A stretch of DNA of 64,000 nt, from the NCBI GenBank assembly GCA_023423715.1, contig JAFAFC010000012.1, positions 19,673 to 83,672 of the forward strand, given 5' to 3'. The DNA is from Bacteroidota bacterium. GTDB taxonomy: Bacteria; Bacteroidota; Bacteroidia; Flavobacteriales; Weeksellaceae. The position numbers and the translations under genes were made by a program. The notes under the pieces were generated by a model. It was not told the DNA's origin. It searched no databases and worked only from the letters and a program-made list of their open reading frames with translations. How positions within the stretch are numbered: position 1 is the stretch's first letter; every line of letters begins with the position of its first letter. This document shows, in pieces, positions 26,841 through 37,500 of this stretch.

Positions 26841-27146
26841 TTAGCGTACATTGGATGGACTAAATAAAGGATTTTGCATTGCCATGTTTCTTGCAAAAAT
26901 CATTTCGTTTTCCCTTTTTTCTATCTCATTAATTTGATTTGCAATCGCCAAATTATGTGCCTCTACTTTTGACGGAATGGTAAATAAGTCAATAATCGCC
27001 CAAATTCCAAAACCGCCTAAGGTTATCCAATAAAGAATTTGAAGACCCCATTTTCCTAAATAAGCGTAATGGCAACCAATGAAAAACCAGCATAAATAAG
27101 CCATTCCTGTTGATTTCATTTTGGACATTAAATAATGTTTATTCAT
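26841..27146 (-). CDS. TM2 domain-containing protein
   Basis: A 101-residue protein with a TM2 domain: two membrane helices joined by a short turn, with the hallmark GCHYAYLGKWGLQILYW then GGFGIWAIIDLF. A helical C-terminal tail follows. Start codons at 27146, 27128 and 27119 are all possible. TM2 proteins are widespread and their function is unclear. Confidence 0.82.
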   Translation of the reverse strand: MNKHYLMSKMKSTGMAYLCWFFIGCHYAYLGKWGLQILYWITLGGFGIWAIIDLFTIPSKVEAHNLAIANQINEIEKRENEMIFARNMAMQNPLFSPSNVR

Positions 27147-27307
27147 CTTTTTATGTTTTTATTTGGTTTAAAATCACTAATTCTATTATTCCCTTCAATA
27201 AGGTTCCTTTAGTTTAGTTGATAATTACTTATTCAACTAAACTATTGACGCTTATCTGATTAAGCCAAGTTACAAAAATTTTAAAGTGAAGAATGTTTTT
27301 TAAACAT

Positions 27308-27536
27308 TTATTTTGCTGTAAACTTCTGAAAGTTCAATGTTTTATCAGTACAATTTGTAGAATTGCAGTTTAGGATAATTTCTGAATCGTTTATTATTCC
27401 TGAGAATTTTAATTTTTCTTTTGATGTTGGAGTTGTAATGAAATTCTCTCTGTTTTTTGTGCTTTTCTGAATACCAAATTGCGATGTTTTATATAGTTTT
27501 CTTTCGCCAATGTCGAAACTAATTTTGGTGTTATTA
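27308..27536 (-). pseudogene. 3' part of the lipoprotein gene interrupted by the prophage
   Basis: About 76 codons remaining from a host gene whose 5' part lies at 62373-62634 on the other side of the prophage. Joining the two at the TATTA repeat restores an uninterrupted frame that reads through LKLNNNTKISFDIGERK. The remnant ends QKFTAK and stop. Reading upstream past 27537 enters prophage sequence. Its own expression is unlikely to give the native protein. Confidence 0.75.
27532..27536. repeat. Target-site duplication, window-left copy (TATTA)
   Basis: TATTA immediately outside the prophage end, matching 62373-62377. Five base pairs is the duplication length made by Mu transposase. With this phase the transposase boxes sit at the same distance from both ends. 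Confidence 0.65.
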
Positions 27537-27542
27537 TAATCG

Positions 27543-27584
27543 CAAAAACGAAAAGTCCAAACTTTTAAAACCAAACGTCCAAAA
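27543..27584 (+). repeat. Transposase-binding boxes at the phage right end
   Basis: Two tandem boxes: CAAAAACGAAAAGTCCAAA (27543-27561) and AAAACCAAACGTCCAAAA (27567-27584). The second matches the box at the opposite end in 17 of 18 positions, in inverted orientation. Tandem end boxes are what MuA-type transposases recognise. Confidence 0.55.
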
Positions 27585-27591
27585 AATGAAA

Positions 27592-27620
27592 AAATAAGCC
27601 CATTATGATAGGGCTTATTT
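27592..27620. terminator. Terminator at the phage right end
   Basis: Perfect 10-bp stem AAATAAGCCC / GGGCTTATTT (27592-27601 with 27611-27620) with T-rich sequence on both sides. It closes the minus-strand late transcript after the methylase gene and insulates the host gene. Confidence 0.82.
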
Positions 27621-27651
27621 CATTACTGATTAATTAATGTTTAAACTCAAT

Positions 27652-28472
27652 TTAATCGTTGTTTCTGTATATCATAATGTCATTGTATGATGCATTGTAA
27701 GTGAGTTGATTTCCTATCGTTTTGGTAGTAGAACCTTCAAAGGGATTTCTTGCGTACGCATTTGTCTCCATCCAATCACAAAGCTCAATGATTTGGCTTT
27801 TGTTTGAAGTAAAGTAGAAGTATCTTCAATAACTTTCAGTACATTCAAATAGTCAGACAAACGCCAATAGGACTCTTTGCTGTAAGTTGATGTATCTGTT
27901 GATAGGTAAGGAGGATCAACCAAAAAAACGACGTTCCTTTCATTCTTGAACTTTGCGAACAAATCTCTGTAATCTGACTTTACTATTTCCACGCCTTCCA
28001 AATAACCATCAGCATTGTAATCAGTCATTTTTACTTTATTGTAAAACTTTTCCTTTTTCAATTGATCAAACGATGTTGCATAATTCATCGAAAACAAAAT
28101 ACTAGATGAAATTGTCACCCAATCGACAAATCCTTTTTCCTTCGATATACGGCTTATAATTTGGTCAGAGTGTTCTTGGTTCAATCTTTCTTTTCGGTGC
28201 GGGTTTTGGGCACAGATTGTCCTAATGTCGCCTAGTAGGGCATTCGTTTTATCAATATTATCCAAACGCTCACTATAATTGTCAAAATCATTGTAAAGAA
28301 CCCGAGCTTCGGGAAACATTTGTTTTACGGTATGACTCAATAGTCCGGAACCTCCAAACAAATCGATATACGTTGCAGTTGGTGAGAAGTCGTGTAACGC
28401 TTCTTTAAAGTAATTTAAAAATTTTCTCTTTTGCCCTTGAAATGGTAAGGGAGCTTGTGTGTACTGTTTCAT
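27652..28472 (-). pseudogene. DNA adenine methylase (Dam/D12 class), frameshifted near the C-terminus
   Basis: N6-adenine methyltransferase, probably protecting phage DNA from host restriction, a common role of the last Mu-like gene. The target-side motif FQGQKRKFLNYF, the SAM motif DLFGGSGLLSH and the catalytic DPPY (residues 191-194) are intact in the frame from 28472. That frame stops at 27714 with an unrelated tail. The expected C-terminus (YFTSNKSQIIELCDW then NPFEGSTTKTIGNQLTYN) is encoded in another frame down to 27652. One missing base near 27819-27824 explains this. The catalytic core remains, so partial activity or a sequencing error are both possible. Confidence 0.78.
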
Positions 28473-28513
28473 AATTATTTGCTTTTAAAAATTGTTTATT
28501 AGTATCTTTGTTG

Positions 28514-28598
28514 CTCTGATCACTTACGATAAAATCCGCAAGCTCCAGAAGACATTTGTCCTCCGTAGCCTGCGGGTTCGTTTTAAAAGTGGTCAGAG
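28514..28598. promoter_or_regulatory. Large structured intergenic element between tail fibre and methylase genes
   Basis: Nested imperfect inverted repeats. The outer arms are CTCTGATCACTT (28514-28525) and AAGTGGTCAGAG (28587-28598), 11 of 12 paired. The inner arms around CCGCAAGCTCC and GGCTACGGAGG-like sequence pair at about 15 of 19 positions. It may be a terminator or RNA processing element between two late genes. It also lies within an otherwise gene-free 146 bp. Confidence 0.45.
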
Positions 28599-28618
28599 AT
28601 TTTTAAAAGCGGAGGATT

Positions 28619-30838
28619 TTAATTAAAAACCTTATAATTTGCTCGATTGATGTGCGTAATTGGCAACTCTTTTCCTTCGAAAACCAACTTAATATTGTAA
28701 GGCACATCAGTAGGAGCTGTCGAATCTTGTGGTTCTACATAGAATCCAATACCTCCATTGGCAGAACTTACTTGTGTACAATTAACCAATCGAACAACAT
28801 CAGCTTGTCCGCTTCCTAATTCAGTTAGATTTATTAAGTAGTTATCAGATTTGCAATTGATAAATTCAGCAGATGCAGGTGCGTTTTGATCGTTCCAATT
28901 ATGCCACCCTATGGCTTGTGTAGTCGGTTTATTTTTGAAATAGCAATCTTTATAAGATTGTTTTTGTCCTGCCCAACCGCCGATGCCAATTAAACGAACA
29001 ATGTTTCCGTTATCAATTAGAATCAAGTTATTTCCACCCCCGTTGTATTCGCCCGGCGCATCGGAGTGAATAGCATATTTGCAGTCATTTACTTTTAGCG
29101 TTAAATTCCTAATCTGTGATGATTTAACATGCCAAAAAATATGCTTATATTTTTGATCTATTGTATTAATTGCAGCCCCACCCGTACCAATAGATAAATC
29201 AGTAGGTGCAATTTTATTACTTGTTCCGTCGAGAACGATAATACATTCTTCTGCACTTTCTCCTTCGATGTCAATAAAATCTCCCGTTCGAATGTCCATT
29301 TCGAAGTAAGTGCCTTTTGGCACAACAATGACATAACGATTATAATAATTAGCAGATGCTTTCAATGAATGAACTAAATTTCGAATTGCATAATCGTTGT
29401 TGTTTGGAGCTCTAACTCTAGTCGTTTTGATAGGCTTGAAAATAGAATTATAATTGCTATCATGGAAAGCTTTTGCACCTAATAATGAATCTTGATAATA
29501 GGTAACAACTTGCGAGAATGTATCATCAGCAAATTTGGAAATTGTTAATAATACTTTGCGACCTCTAGCGGTATCTTCAAGTAGAATTTGATTTCCTTTA
29601 ACTAAATCAATGTTATTAATCCTCGTTTCAAATTCATATCCACCCGATGGCAACGAACGCAAAAGCAAATAAATTCCAGCTTCGCCACCTGCTTTGTACT
29701 TAATTTGCGAAATGAAATATTTCTTTGAAAAATCAAATCCTTCAACAAGTTTTATCGATTGAATAGTTCTTTTTAAAAAAGTTGCAACTGCTAAATCTGT
29801 TGATTTTTCTGCAATAGAAAAATCCCCCGCATCATATACGTTTTTTAGCCATTTATTCGCCGAATAATCATAGCTTAATATCGCTTTTTCACCCCATAAT
29901 TCAATGTTTCCGAAATTTGAATAAACTCCGTTTTCTTCTGCGAAATATGATTTTTCTTTTTGGATTGCAGTTGGTGAGCTAACAACATTTGCTGTTTTAA
30001 TTTCCACCGAACGGCTCTCAATTTCGTCACCAAATGCAGACAGATTTAACAAAGAATCTTGATAATAAGTGCCATCTAGGGAAAATCCAACTTGTGGTGC
30101 ATCTTTAGAAAATTCTAATTTAATATAACGATTTGCATCATTAGAATGGATATTCTTAATAACTAAAGGTTTCCCATCCGTTAATTCAATATTCGAAACT
30201 TCACCAACAAATTCGACAGCACCCGCTGGAAGTGATTTTAAATAAATTAAAACCCCCGTGTATCCGCTATTTTTATATTTGATTTGTGAGATGAAATATT
30301 TTTTCGTTTTATCGAAGTTTTGAAGCAATTTAATCGACTTAATGAATTGCATAAATTTCTTATGCTCGGCGGTTAAACCTGCCTTATTGTATTCAGGAGA
30401 AATTCCGTTTAAAGATTCAATTTGACTTTTCTGCCAAGTTCCCGAAATATACTTGAATAATACTTTTTCATTATAAACTTCAATATTTCCGAAATTGGAA
30501 TAAACGCCAGATACTGATGATAAATAAGAATTATTGATATTTGGTATTGTTGTTAAATCAGCAGTTAAGGTTTCTTTGGTTGCAATTAATATCTCAACCT
30601 TTTCCCAAATACTTCCATCAAAATATAAATCGACTATTTTATCAGTTAAATCCACATTGAGATTCCCTGCATTTGGATAAACACCAGATTCTCCAGCTCT
30701 AAACGTTTTCTTTTGACCTGCTGTTACTTCGGGTATATCCGCTTTCATTAGAACGCCACCGTTTTGGGCATCATAATACTCCTTGATAATCGTATTATTT
30801 TCTAAAATTTCTAAGGTTACTTGTTTAGGTGTTGACAT
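28619..30838 (-). CDS. Phage tail fibre / receptor-binding protein with internal repeats
   Basis: A 739-residue protein at the 3' end of the tail operon, the usual place for the receptor-binding fibre. The N-terminal ~400 residues contain three copies of a short module (GVYPNAGNLNV, GVYSNFGNIEV, GVYSNFGNIEL) and two copies of a ~110-residue module centred on KKYFISQIKYK and TYYQDSLL. The C-terminal ~280 residues look like a right-handed beta-helix (VVPKGTYFEMDIRTGDFIDI then repeated short strands), typical of polysaccharide-binding or degrading tailspikes. The module repeats suggest that receptor domains were duplicated. It is not a target of the DGR. Confidence 0.75.
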   Translation of the reverse strand: MSTPKQVTLEILENNTIIKEYYDAQNGGVLMKADIPEVTAGQKKTFRAGESGVYPNAGNLNVDLTDKIVDLYFDGSIWEKVEILIATKETLTADLTTIPNINNSYLSSVSGVYSNFGNIEVYNEKVLFKYISGTWQKSQIESLNGISPEYNKAGLTAEHKKFMQFIKSIKLLQNFDKTKKYFISQIKYKNSGYTGVLIYLKSLPAGAVEFVGEVSNIELTDGKPLVIKNIHSNDANRYIKLEFSKDAPQVGFSLDGTYYQDSLLNLSAFGDEIESRSVEIKTANVVSSPTAIQKEKSYFAEENGVYSNFGNIELWGEKAILSYDYSANKWLKNVYDAGDFSIAEKSTDLAVATFLKRTIQSIKLVEGFDFSKKYFISQIKYKAGGEAGIYLLLRSLPSGGYEFETRINNIDLVKGNQILLEDTARGRKVLLTISKFADDTFSQVVTYYQDSLLGAKAFHDSNYNSIFKPIKTTRVRAPNNNDYAIRNLVHSLKASANYYNRYVIVVPKGTYFEMDIRTGDFIDIEGESAEECIIVLDGTSNKIAPTDLSIGTGGAAINTIDQKYKHIFWHVKSSQIRNLTLKVNDCKYAIHSDAPGEYNGGGNNLILIDNGNIVRLIGIGGWAGQKQSYKDCYFKNKPTTQAIGWHNWNDQNAPASAEFINCKSDNYLINLTELGSGQADVVRLVNCTQVSSANGGIGFYVEPQDSTAPTDVPYNIKLVFEGKELPITHINRANYKVFN

Positions 30839-30852
30839 AGTTATTTTTTTAT

Positions 30853-33800
30853 TTAAAATTGATTAAAAACGTAGCCTTGCGTTTCTACATTTGTGGTTCC
30901 TGTTTGTACTATTTTTCCGTCTTGAGTTCTTATTAACTCGACTATTACTTGCGTTTCATTGATGGCGTCAGACATCATCCAACCTAATTGTTCATAAGCG
31001 TACCAACCATCAGCAAGGTTATCATAATAGGATTTGGAGTTTTTATAGCCTTCATATTGCTTATTGGATTCCGAATAAACATTTCGTCCGGCGTTGTAAT
31101 CGTAAGCATCTTGATTACCTCTAAATTCGAACTGCTGAGGATTGCTCGTTTTTTGCCACATATTTTGGCGAATTGTAGTATGAAAATCAGTTAAGTCCGA
31201 TGTAGAAGCATTAGAGTTAAGATTTCGAAGTCTTCTCAACGAGTACGATTCTGCAATTTCAGAAACATAATAGATGCCGCCTTGGCCAATTTGATAAACC
31301 AAGGTTCCGTTATTGTACCATTGCTCAATAATCTTTCCATCAACAATAGCCGTTCTTTTAGCAAGAGTTCCGTTTGGATTATAAAGCTCATCATAATAAT
31401 TTCCGCCAATAATTCCTTTTCTACGGATCAATACACCATTTAGCCATTCTTCCTCAATACCATTATCTTTTTTGAGCCAAGGCGCTTTCTTTCGGTTTTC
31501 AAAGGTTGCACCCGCCCAAAATCGAACTGAGTTTCCTGCATCATGATTTAAACCCGAAATCCCCGCATTGGTTGTGGAGTCTTGACCAACGAGAACCGTA
31601 CCCGTTGCAAGCACATTTCCTGTAATATCCGTTGATAGGAAATCGGTTTTATTTTCAATATCAATAATTCGTTCTTCTTGAGCTTCTTTGGCAAGTTGAA
31701 CTAAATCCATTTGATTTAGTGTGTAATCAGATGCGACATTTCCTTGCTCTAGTTGCGGTTTCTTAATTGAAATTTCAATAGCATTGTTATCATCATTTTG
31801 AACCTTAACCACCAAGCGATCATAGTTGGATAACTGAATATTTTGCTTGATTTGAATTCGTTGAGGAATGTTGGCTATCAAATGAAAATCAACATAACCA
31901 AGAAGCTCATATTGATCAGTTGTTATGTTTTTTGCCACTAAATACAAACTCGCATCTATGGAAGTATGATGTGCTATTTCAGCAGTGAAGATATAATCGA
32001 GATTTTGTGCTAAAATATCGGGTCGGTTCTCTTTATCAATTTTGAAAACTGATTCCGTTGAATCACTTTTTAAAATCAAATTATGAGCTCCCACTTTAAT
32101 TTGTTGATAAGCAGGCGAGTCATCTGTAAACTCCACTTTAGCTTTAATGATGATACTGTCTTGAGTCAACTCAATAGAATTGTTTCCGGAAGGGTCGGCA
32201 ATTCTACCAATAGAAAGCTCAGCAGGATTCAATTGCGCAAAACCGTAATTGGTTTTAATAATTCGATAACCATTGTTGATAGATGAAATGTAGCCCGCTT
32301 CAAAGTGAAAATAATCGGGATCTTGCTCAACTAAAATTTGATCGGTAGAAACCCATAGTGTGGCGTTGTTTCCAACTCGTTGGCATTTCACATAAACGTA
32401 GTGATATTCGTTGCTAATGGGCGTTATCGTATTGGCAGTAATATTCCACGATCTTGGTTCATCAGCAATGGTTAAGTGAATGATTTGTCCTGCAGTATTT
32501 CGTAGGCTTGTATAGTTGTTCTCAAGATAAAATTTAACATCAGGAAGAGAAAACTGCTGCATTCGGCCACCCAATGAAATCAACTTGGTATCAATCGAAG
32601 CGGCTTTAAAATTTTGCATATTGAAATAACCTTCACCATCAAATGTTTTATCTGCCGTTTCTCGTGCAAAATAATAAGCAGCTCTTGCAATAGCCGTATT
32701 GCTTTTTTGCTCTTTAATAATCTGTTGCTGCTTCTTTTCTTGTTCGTAGTATTTGGTTACAACAGGTGACAAAAAGGCAACTTCTGAAAAGTCCAATTGA
32801 ATATTGTAAAACTCTTGCAAGTCTTCACTCATCCCGGTAACTCGCAAATCATCATCTAGATTAAACTGTATTGACTTGATTCGAATTGTAGAACCCAAAA
32901 CAGGCTGTATTTGCAATTCTCTAAATACAAGCTGATCCGCTTCACCTAAAAAAGAAAACCGCTCAACGGAATTGGTATCCAGATAGTCTTGACCTTTTGT
33001 TTTTAGTTCGGTTTCTGCATTGGTGACATACGTTGCAGGCATTTGGATATCCTCCAAAATATAGGTATCTCCAACCGCAGGACGAACGGACGAGCTTGGT
33101 ACATCCCAAGCCGTTTCGTCTTTGTTAGGTAATAAAGTAAAAGTTTTTGTTTGGCTGTTGTAACCAAACTCTTTGATTTCAAAACGATATCCTGCTAATT
33201 GTCCTGTTTGAAAGACCACTTTTGCCGAAAGTCCCTTAATTAAAACCGTTGTATTTCCGTGAGAATCCGTTGCATTCAAATCGAAATCAATGTCAGCATC
33301 CGTGAAAACAAAATGATTATTGGCATCAATAGCGGTTACCGTTCCAATGCGGTGCGGGTAAACTTCTTCAAACGTTTCGGTATGTTCAATTGTTCCGTAT
33401 TTGTCGGTGTTTTTCTCCAAATAGGGAACGTCCATACGAAGGTTTTTCTGTCCGTTTCGATAATTTTGTGGAAGGTTTTTTTCAGAACCTTTTACTCGCA
33501 ATCGAGTAACAACAGCCGAATCTCCCAAAGGTTGCTGAGTTAATGATTTTAAACCTTTCCCTTGTCCATACTGTAAAGTTGTTCCGGACGTTGGTTTTCT
33601 TTCGGTAAAATGAATGCTTTTATCGGCATCAATCCAATATTCCAATTTAAACTCTTCAGCAATTTTTGCCAAAGCAGAAAGACAATTCAAATCATCAAAT
33701 TGAACGTTTTTAGTTTCCGTTGCATCGATGGTTCCAACCGTCCAACCGCTTTGCAAACGATTGGCATTCGTGACTACATGTTCAACCATGACCTGGGCGG

Positions 33801-34125
33801 TAGCGACTAAAAAAGACGAAGGAACGGTAAGCTCATTAGCTTCATCATAAAATAGCATTGAAACTTCGTTTAATCGATATTTCACCGATTTAAAAACGAT
33901 ATTGTATTGCCACTCTCTTGTTGACTTCTGAATACAGGAATACGAATCCATTATAGAATAGATTCTACCTTTGAAGGTGATATAGTCGTATTTCGCAAAT
34001 TCCACTTTATCCAATAGCGTAAAAGACAAAGTAGCCAACTCTTCACCCATAATTTTAGAGGTGACTTTTCCTGTTGGTTTTACCGTTGCAACAACAGCGT
34101 TTGCTCTTTTAATTTCGTACTGCAT
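30853..34125 (-). CDS. Phage tail tip protein (Tal/host-specificity type)
   Basis: A 1090-residue tail protein following the distal tail protein and overlapping its stop by one base. The first ~370 residues resemble the baseplate-hub fold of Tal/gp27-like proteins (IYSIMDSYSCIQKSTREW then GSAVVTRLRVKGSE-like strands). Later parts contain a carbohydrate-binding-like segment and a coiled region with QLAKEAQEERIIDIENK before the C-terminal part. It likely forms the tail tip hub and anchors the fibre encoded next. Confidence 0.72.
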   Translation of the reverse strand: MQYEIKRANAVVATVKPTGKVTSKIMGEELATLSFTLLDKVEFAKYDYITFKGRIYSIMDSYSCIQKSTREWQYNIVFKSVKYRLNEVSMLFYDEANELTVPSSFLVATAQVMVEHVVTNANRLQSGWTVGTIDATETKNVQFDDLNCLSALAKIAEEFKLEYWIDADKSIHFTERKPTSGTTLQYGQGKGLKSLTQQPLGDSAVVTRLRVKGSEKNLPQNYRNGQKNLRMDVPYLEKNTDKYGTIEHTETFEEVYPHRIGTVTAIDANNHFVFTDADIDFDLNATDSHGNTTVLIKGLSAKVVFQTGQLAGYRFEIKEFGYNSQTKTFTLLPNKDETAWDVPSSSVRPAVGDTYILEDIQMPATYVTNAETELKTKGQDYLDTNSVERFSFLGEADQLVFRELQIQPVLGSTIRIKSIQFNLDDDLRVTGMSEDLQEFYNIQLDFSEVAFLSPVVTKYYEQEKKQQQIIKEQKSNTAIARAAYYFARETADKTFDGEGYFNMQNFKAASIDTKLISLGGRMQQFSLPDVKFYLENNYTSLRNTAGQIIHLTIADEPRSWNITANTITPISNEYHYVYVKCQRVGNNATLWVSTDQILVEQDPDYFHFEAGYISSINNGYRIIKTNYGFAQLNPAELSIGRIADPSGNNSIELTQDSIIIKAKVEFTDDSPAYQQIKVGAHNLILKSDSTESVFKIDKENRPDILAQNLDYIFTAEIAHHTSIDASLYLVAKNITTDQYELLGYVDFHLIANIPQRIQIKQNIQLSNYDRLVVKVQNDDNNAIEISIKKPQLEQGNVASDYTLNQMDLVQLAKEAQEERIIDIENKTDFLSTDITGNVLATGTVLVGQDSTTNAGISGLNHDAGNSVRFWAGATFENRKKAPWLKKDNGIEEEWLNGVLIRRKGIIGGNYYDELYNPNGTLAKRTAIVDGKIIEQWYNNGTLVYQIGQGGIYYVSEIAESYSLRRLRNLNSNASTSDLTDFHTTIRQNMWQKTSNPQQFEFRGNQDAYDYNAGRNVYSESNKQYEGYKNSKSYYDNLADGWYAYEQLGWMMSDAINETQVIVELIRTQDGKIVQTGTTNVETQGYVFNQF

Positions 34126-34553
34126 TAGAATTTTACTTGTAGCGTTAGATTGAACTTGACAAACACTTTGGGAACTCCAATTAAATTTTTAGAAGTCTTT
34201 ATAAAATTGGAAGTCTTTTTATAAGAAACTTGATAGGTTTGAGAATGGTCAAAAATGAAAAGACTTTGCAATCCGGGTTTCGTTAGCTCGGCAAAAAAAG
34301 CATTGTAGGCCGTCCAAAATTCGGTATCGGTATCTGTAACAATTGCACAGTCCAATGTGACTTCTTTATCTTTAAATCGAACCAAATCTAAATCCGTTTC
34401 AGTTCCGTTTTCTTCCCGCCAATCGTTTGTAACTCCTTCTTTACGCTCTGGGAATTCTAATAGTTGGGCAGTGCCTGTTTTGATGACAAAAGAGAACATC
34501 GATAAAAGATTTTTATCGTTCAGTTTGTCTTTGAAAATATCTGTACTCAACAT
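34125..34553 (-). CDS. Distal tail protein-like
   Basis: A 142-residue beta-rich protein between the tape measure and the tail hub, the position of Dit in siphoviruses. Features are SFVIKTGTAQLLEFPERKEG at the N-terminus and KVFVKFNLTLQVKF at the end. No enzymatic motif is seen. Assignment rests mainly on gene order. Confidence 0.6.
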   Translation of the reverse strand: MLSTDIFKDKLNDKNLLSMFSFVIKTGTAQLLEFPERKEGVTNDWREENGTETDLDLVRFKDKEVTLDCAIVTDTDTEFWTAYNAFFAELTKPGLQSLFIFDHSQTYQVSYKKTSNFIKTSKNLIGVPKVFVKFNLTLQVKF

Positions 34554-34558
34554 AGTTT

Positions 34559-37500
34559 TTATCTTATTATTCCTGCCGCTTGTAGGGCCTTATATTCTTT
34601 ATCCATACTTCCGCCTAAATCGGTAATTCCTTTATCGATGTCGTGAAGTTTTTCCGTATTTTCAGCCGTTTTTCGGGTGTTTTTCTCAATATCTAACTGA
34701 ATGGCGACCATCTTACTTGAAGATTCCAACATTGCAGCAAAACCGCCTTTGTTGATTGCATTGGTTTCCAAGACCGCTAAGCGTAAACCTGCGGTATTTC
34801 CCGAAAGCAAATCAATAGATTCTTGAGAGGCTGCCTTATATGCTCCTTGCAAACTATTAGCATTGCTACTTGAAGACGTATTCATGTTGATTCCTGCTTG
34901 GTTCATGAGTTCCATTTGCTTTTTGGTTTCATCAACGACTGCCATATACATGGATTGGAAGGTATTTCGTTCGTCTTCGGTGATGGTTCCATCTTCGGCC
35001 ATTTTCGCAAACTCATCCTGTAATGCTTTAATCTGTGTTTTAAATAAATCAGTTTCCATTCCTGCTAGAATAGCTCCACGCAAAAAACCTTCGATATCAT
35101 CAGCAAAGTCTGCAAACTCTTTTTTACCGGATAAAATTCCTTGACGAATACTATCAGAAATTGCTTGCGGTGTTGTTCCAGTAATCGTATTGGTTAACTC
35201 TTGTGCAAGCTCTCGCTGAGCATCAGCAATGGAGCCGTATTCATCTCGAAGTTTTTTCAATTGTTCGTAGGCTGCTTTTGCATCCCCTGTAAGCGGTTGT
35301 TTTGCGTTGATGGCATCCAAACGATCTAGTATTTCATCGGTAACTTTGGAACCTTGAGCAATACCCAATAAACTAGCGACATCTTGTTCAATGTTGACCG
35401 CTTTTGTTTTTCTGCCAATACCAAGAAAACCTCCGTACTTTTCGGTTCGTTGTCCTGTTGTGGTTTTGGATTTTAACAAACGATTAAACACATTTTGATA
35501 ATCTCGTTCAATGCTTTCAAAATTCTTTTTATTGGCACCCATTTCTTCACGAATGGCGTTAACCCGAGACTGAACGGCATCATTTAGTTTTAGTTCAGTG
35601 GCTAATCGTTGGCGAAGCATGGCATTGTAATCGATTCCAGATTGAAAGATTTCATCCTGTCGCTTTTTCATTTCTTCAGCAGCTTTCTTTTCCGATTCCC
35701 GTGCCGCCTTTCCAATGGAAAATATTTTTGAAATTCCCTTGATAATACCGCCAATAGCCGCAATAGGATTTCCAGACATAATAGATTCGACTATACCGCC
35801 TGCAACATCAGCAACAGCTCCTGCTAATTGTCCAATAGTCGCAATGGTATCACTCAAGCCTTCGTTTGAATCTCCAATCGAAGCCGATAATTCGCTAAAC
35901 GTAGAAGAAATCATCGAGGCCCATTCCGCAGTTTCAGAAAATGGAGAAGCTTTTTTTAATTTTTCCATTTGAATAGTTAAAGCTGCGGCTTCGTTTTCTA
36001 AGTTGATAACTTCGTTAGCTGTTAACTTCGTTTTGTCTTTTAAAGCTTCTTGAATAGTAAGCTCTTGCTGCTTTAAGGCATTAATCTGAACTTGTGTATT
36101 ACTTTTCCCTTTAACGTCTTTAGCTTCTTCTAAAGATTTTTCAAGCTTAGCACGAACGGTAGGATCAATGTTTTCTGCATTCGCTAAATAATCCTGCAAA
36201 AACTTAATTTTTAAATCAAGTTCACGCTTTGAAATACCAATTAAATTTTCGCTTAATCGTCTGTAGATATCCGTTTTTTGAAAGGCAACATCTTTAGCAG
36301 CATCAATCTCAATTTGCTTTTGTTTTTGGAGTTCGGCTAATTTTTCATTTCGTAGCGTTTCATTGGTGATTTTCTGCAATTGAATTTCTTTTGCAGCATA
36401 AGTTCTATCGAGTTGATCTAATTTTTCTTTGTGGGTTAATGTATCTTGATACGCTGCGGCAAACTTTGCATTATTTTCTCCTGTTTTGTCAGCATCGTAT
36501 TTTGTTTTAATAGTATTTAAAGCAGCTAATCGCTCATTCTCTACAAATGTTCGAGTTTGGTTTTCTGTGAGCTTTTTGATTTCTGCATTGAGTAAATCAC
36601 CAAAACTTTTAAACTCTTTTTCGTTTATTTTTAATCGTTTCGCTGCTTCGTCTTCACCAATTTTGGTTTTAATTGCCTCGTACGCAGAATAGGCTTCTTT
36701 TTCAAGCTCTAATCTTTTTAGCAATTCGGAGGTTTTCTTTTTGTAAGAAGCATCAGATTTGGTTTCGTCTTTTACTTTCGTAATACGATCTAAAACATTT
36801 TGAGCCATCCCAAGTTTTTGTGCTTTGGCGGTCATTCTTGAAAACTTATTTTCGATACTTGCAATTTCGTCTGTAGATGAATTTCTTGAGTTTTGAAGAT
36901 CATCTTCAGCTTGATTTACTTCTTGTAAAAAATTGATACGTTTTTCTGCTAACTGTCGATCTTCATTTTCGGCTTTTCGTGCAGCAGATTCGGCTTCAAG
37001 TTGTCTTTTGTCGGATAATTCTTTTGCTTTGTCATCTTGTTTTTTCAAGATACCTGCTTCGAAAATTGCCTTTTCTTGCACAATTTTCTCATGTACATCT
37101 GCATCATTTTTGTAACGAACAATTTTTTTATTATATAGAGCACTTTCCAATTTATCGGTATTTATACCTCTAGCCTTCATGACCTCAATTGCATTCGCTT
37201 CTTTTTGGAGATCAGCGTCAAGTTTAAAGGTTCCTGCTTTTTTATCAACACCTTTAAGCGTTGTTTTTTGTTGGTCTTTTTGGGCTTTTTCAAGATTTTT
37301 ACTATACGTTGTTACGTAAGTTAATGCGTCGGTCTCTGCTTGTTTTTTTCTTTCTTCAGTTGAGCCATAACCGATAGTATTTCTAAGAAAACGATTGAAT
37401 TTCACAAAGGATGAACCTTCTTTGTAGGTTGCATTTTCTTTGGCAATATCAGCATCCATTTTTAATGCTTTCTCATATTCTTTGGTTGCTAATTGCAACG

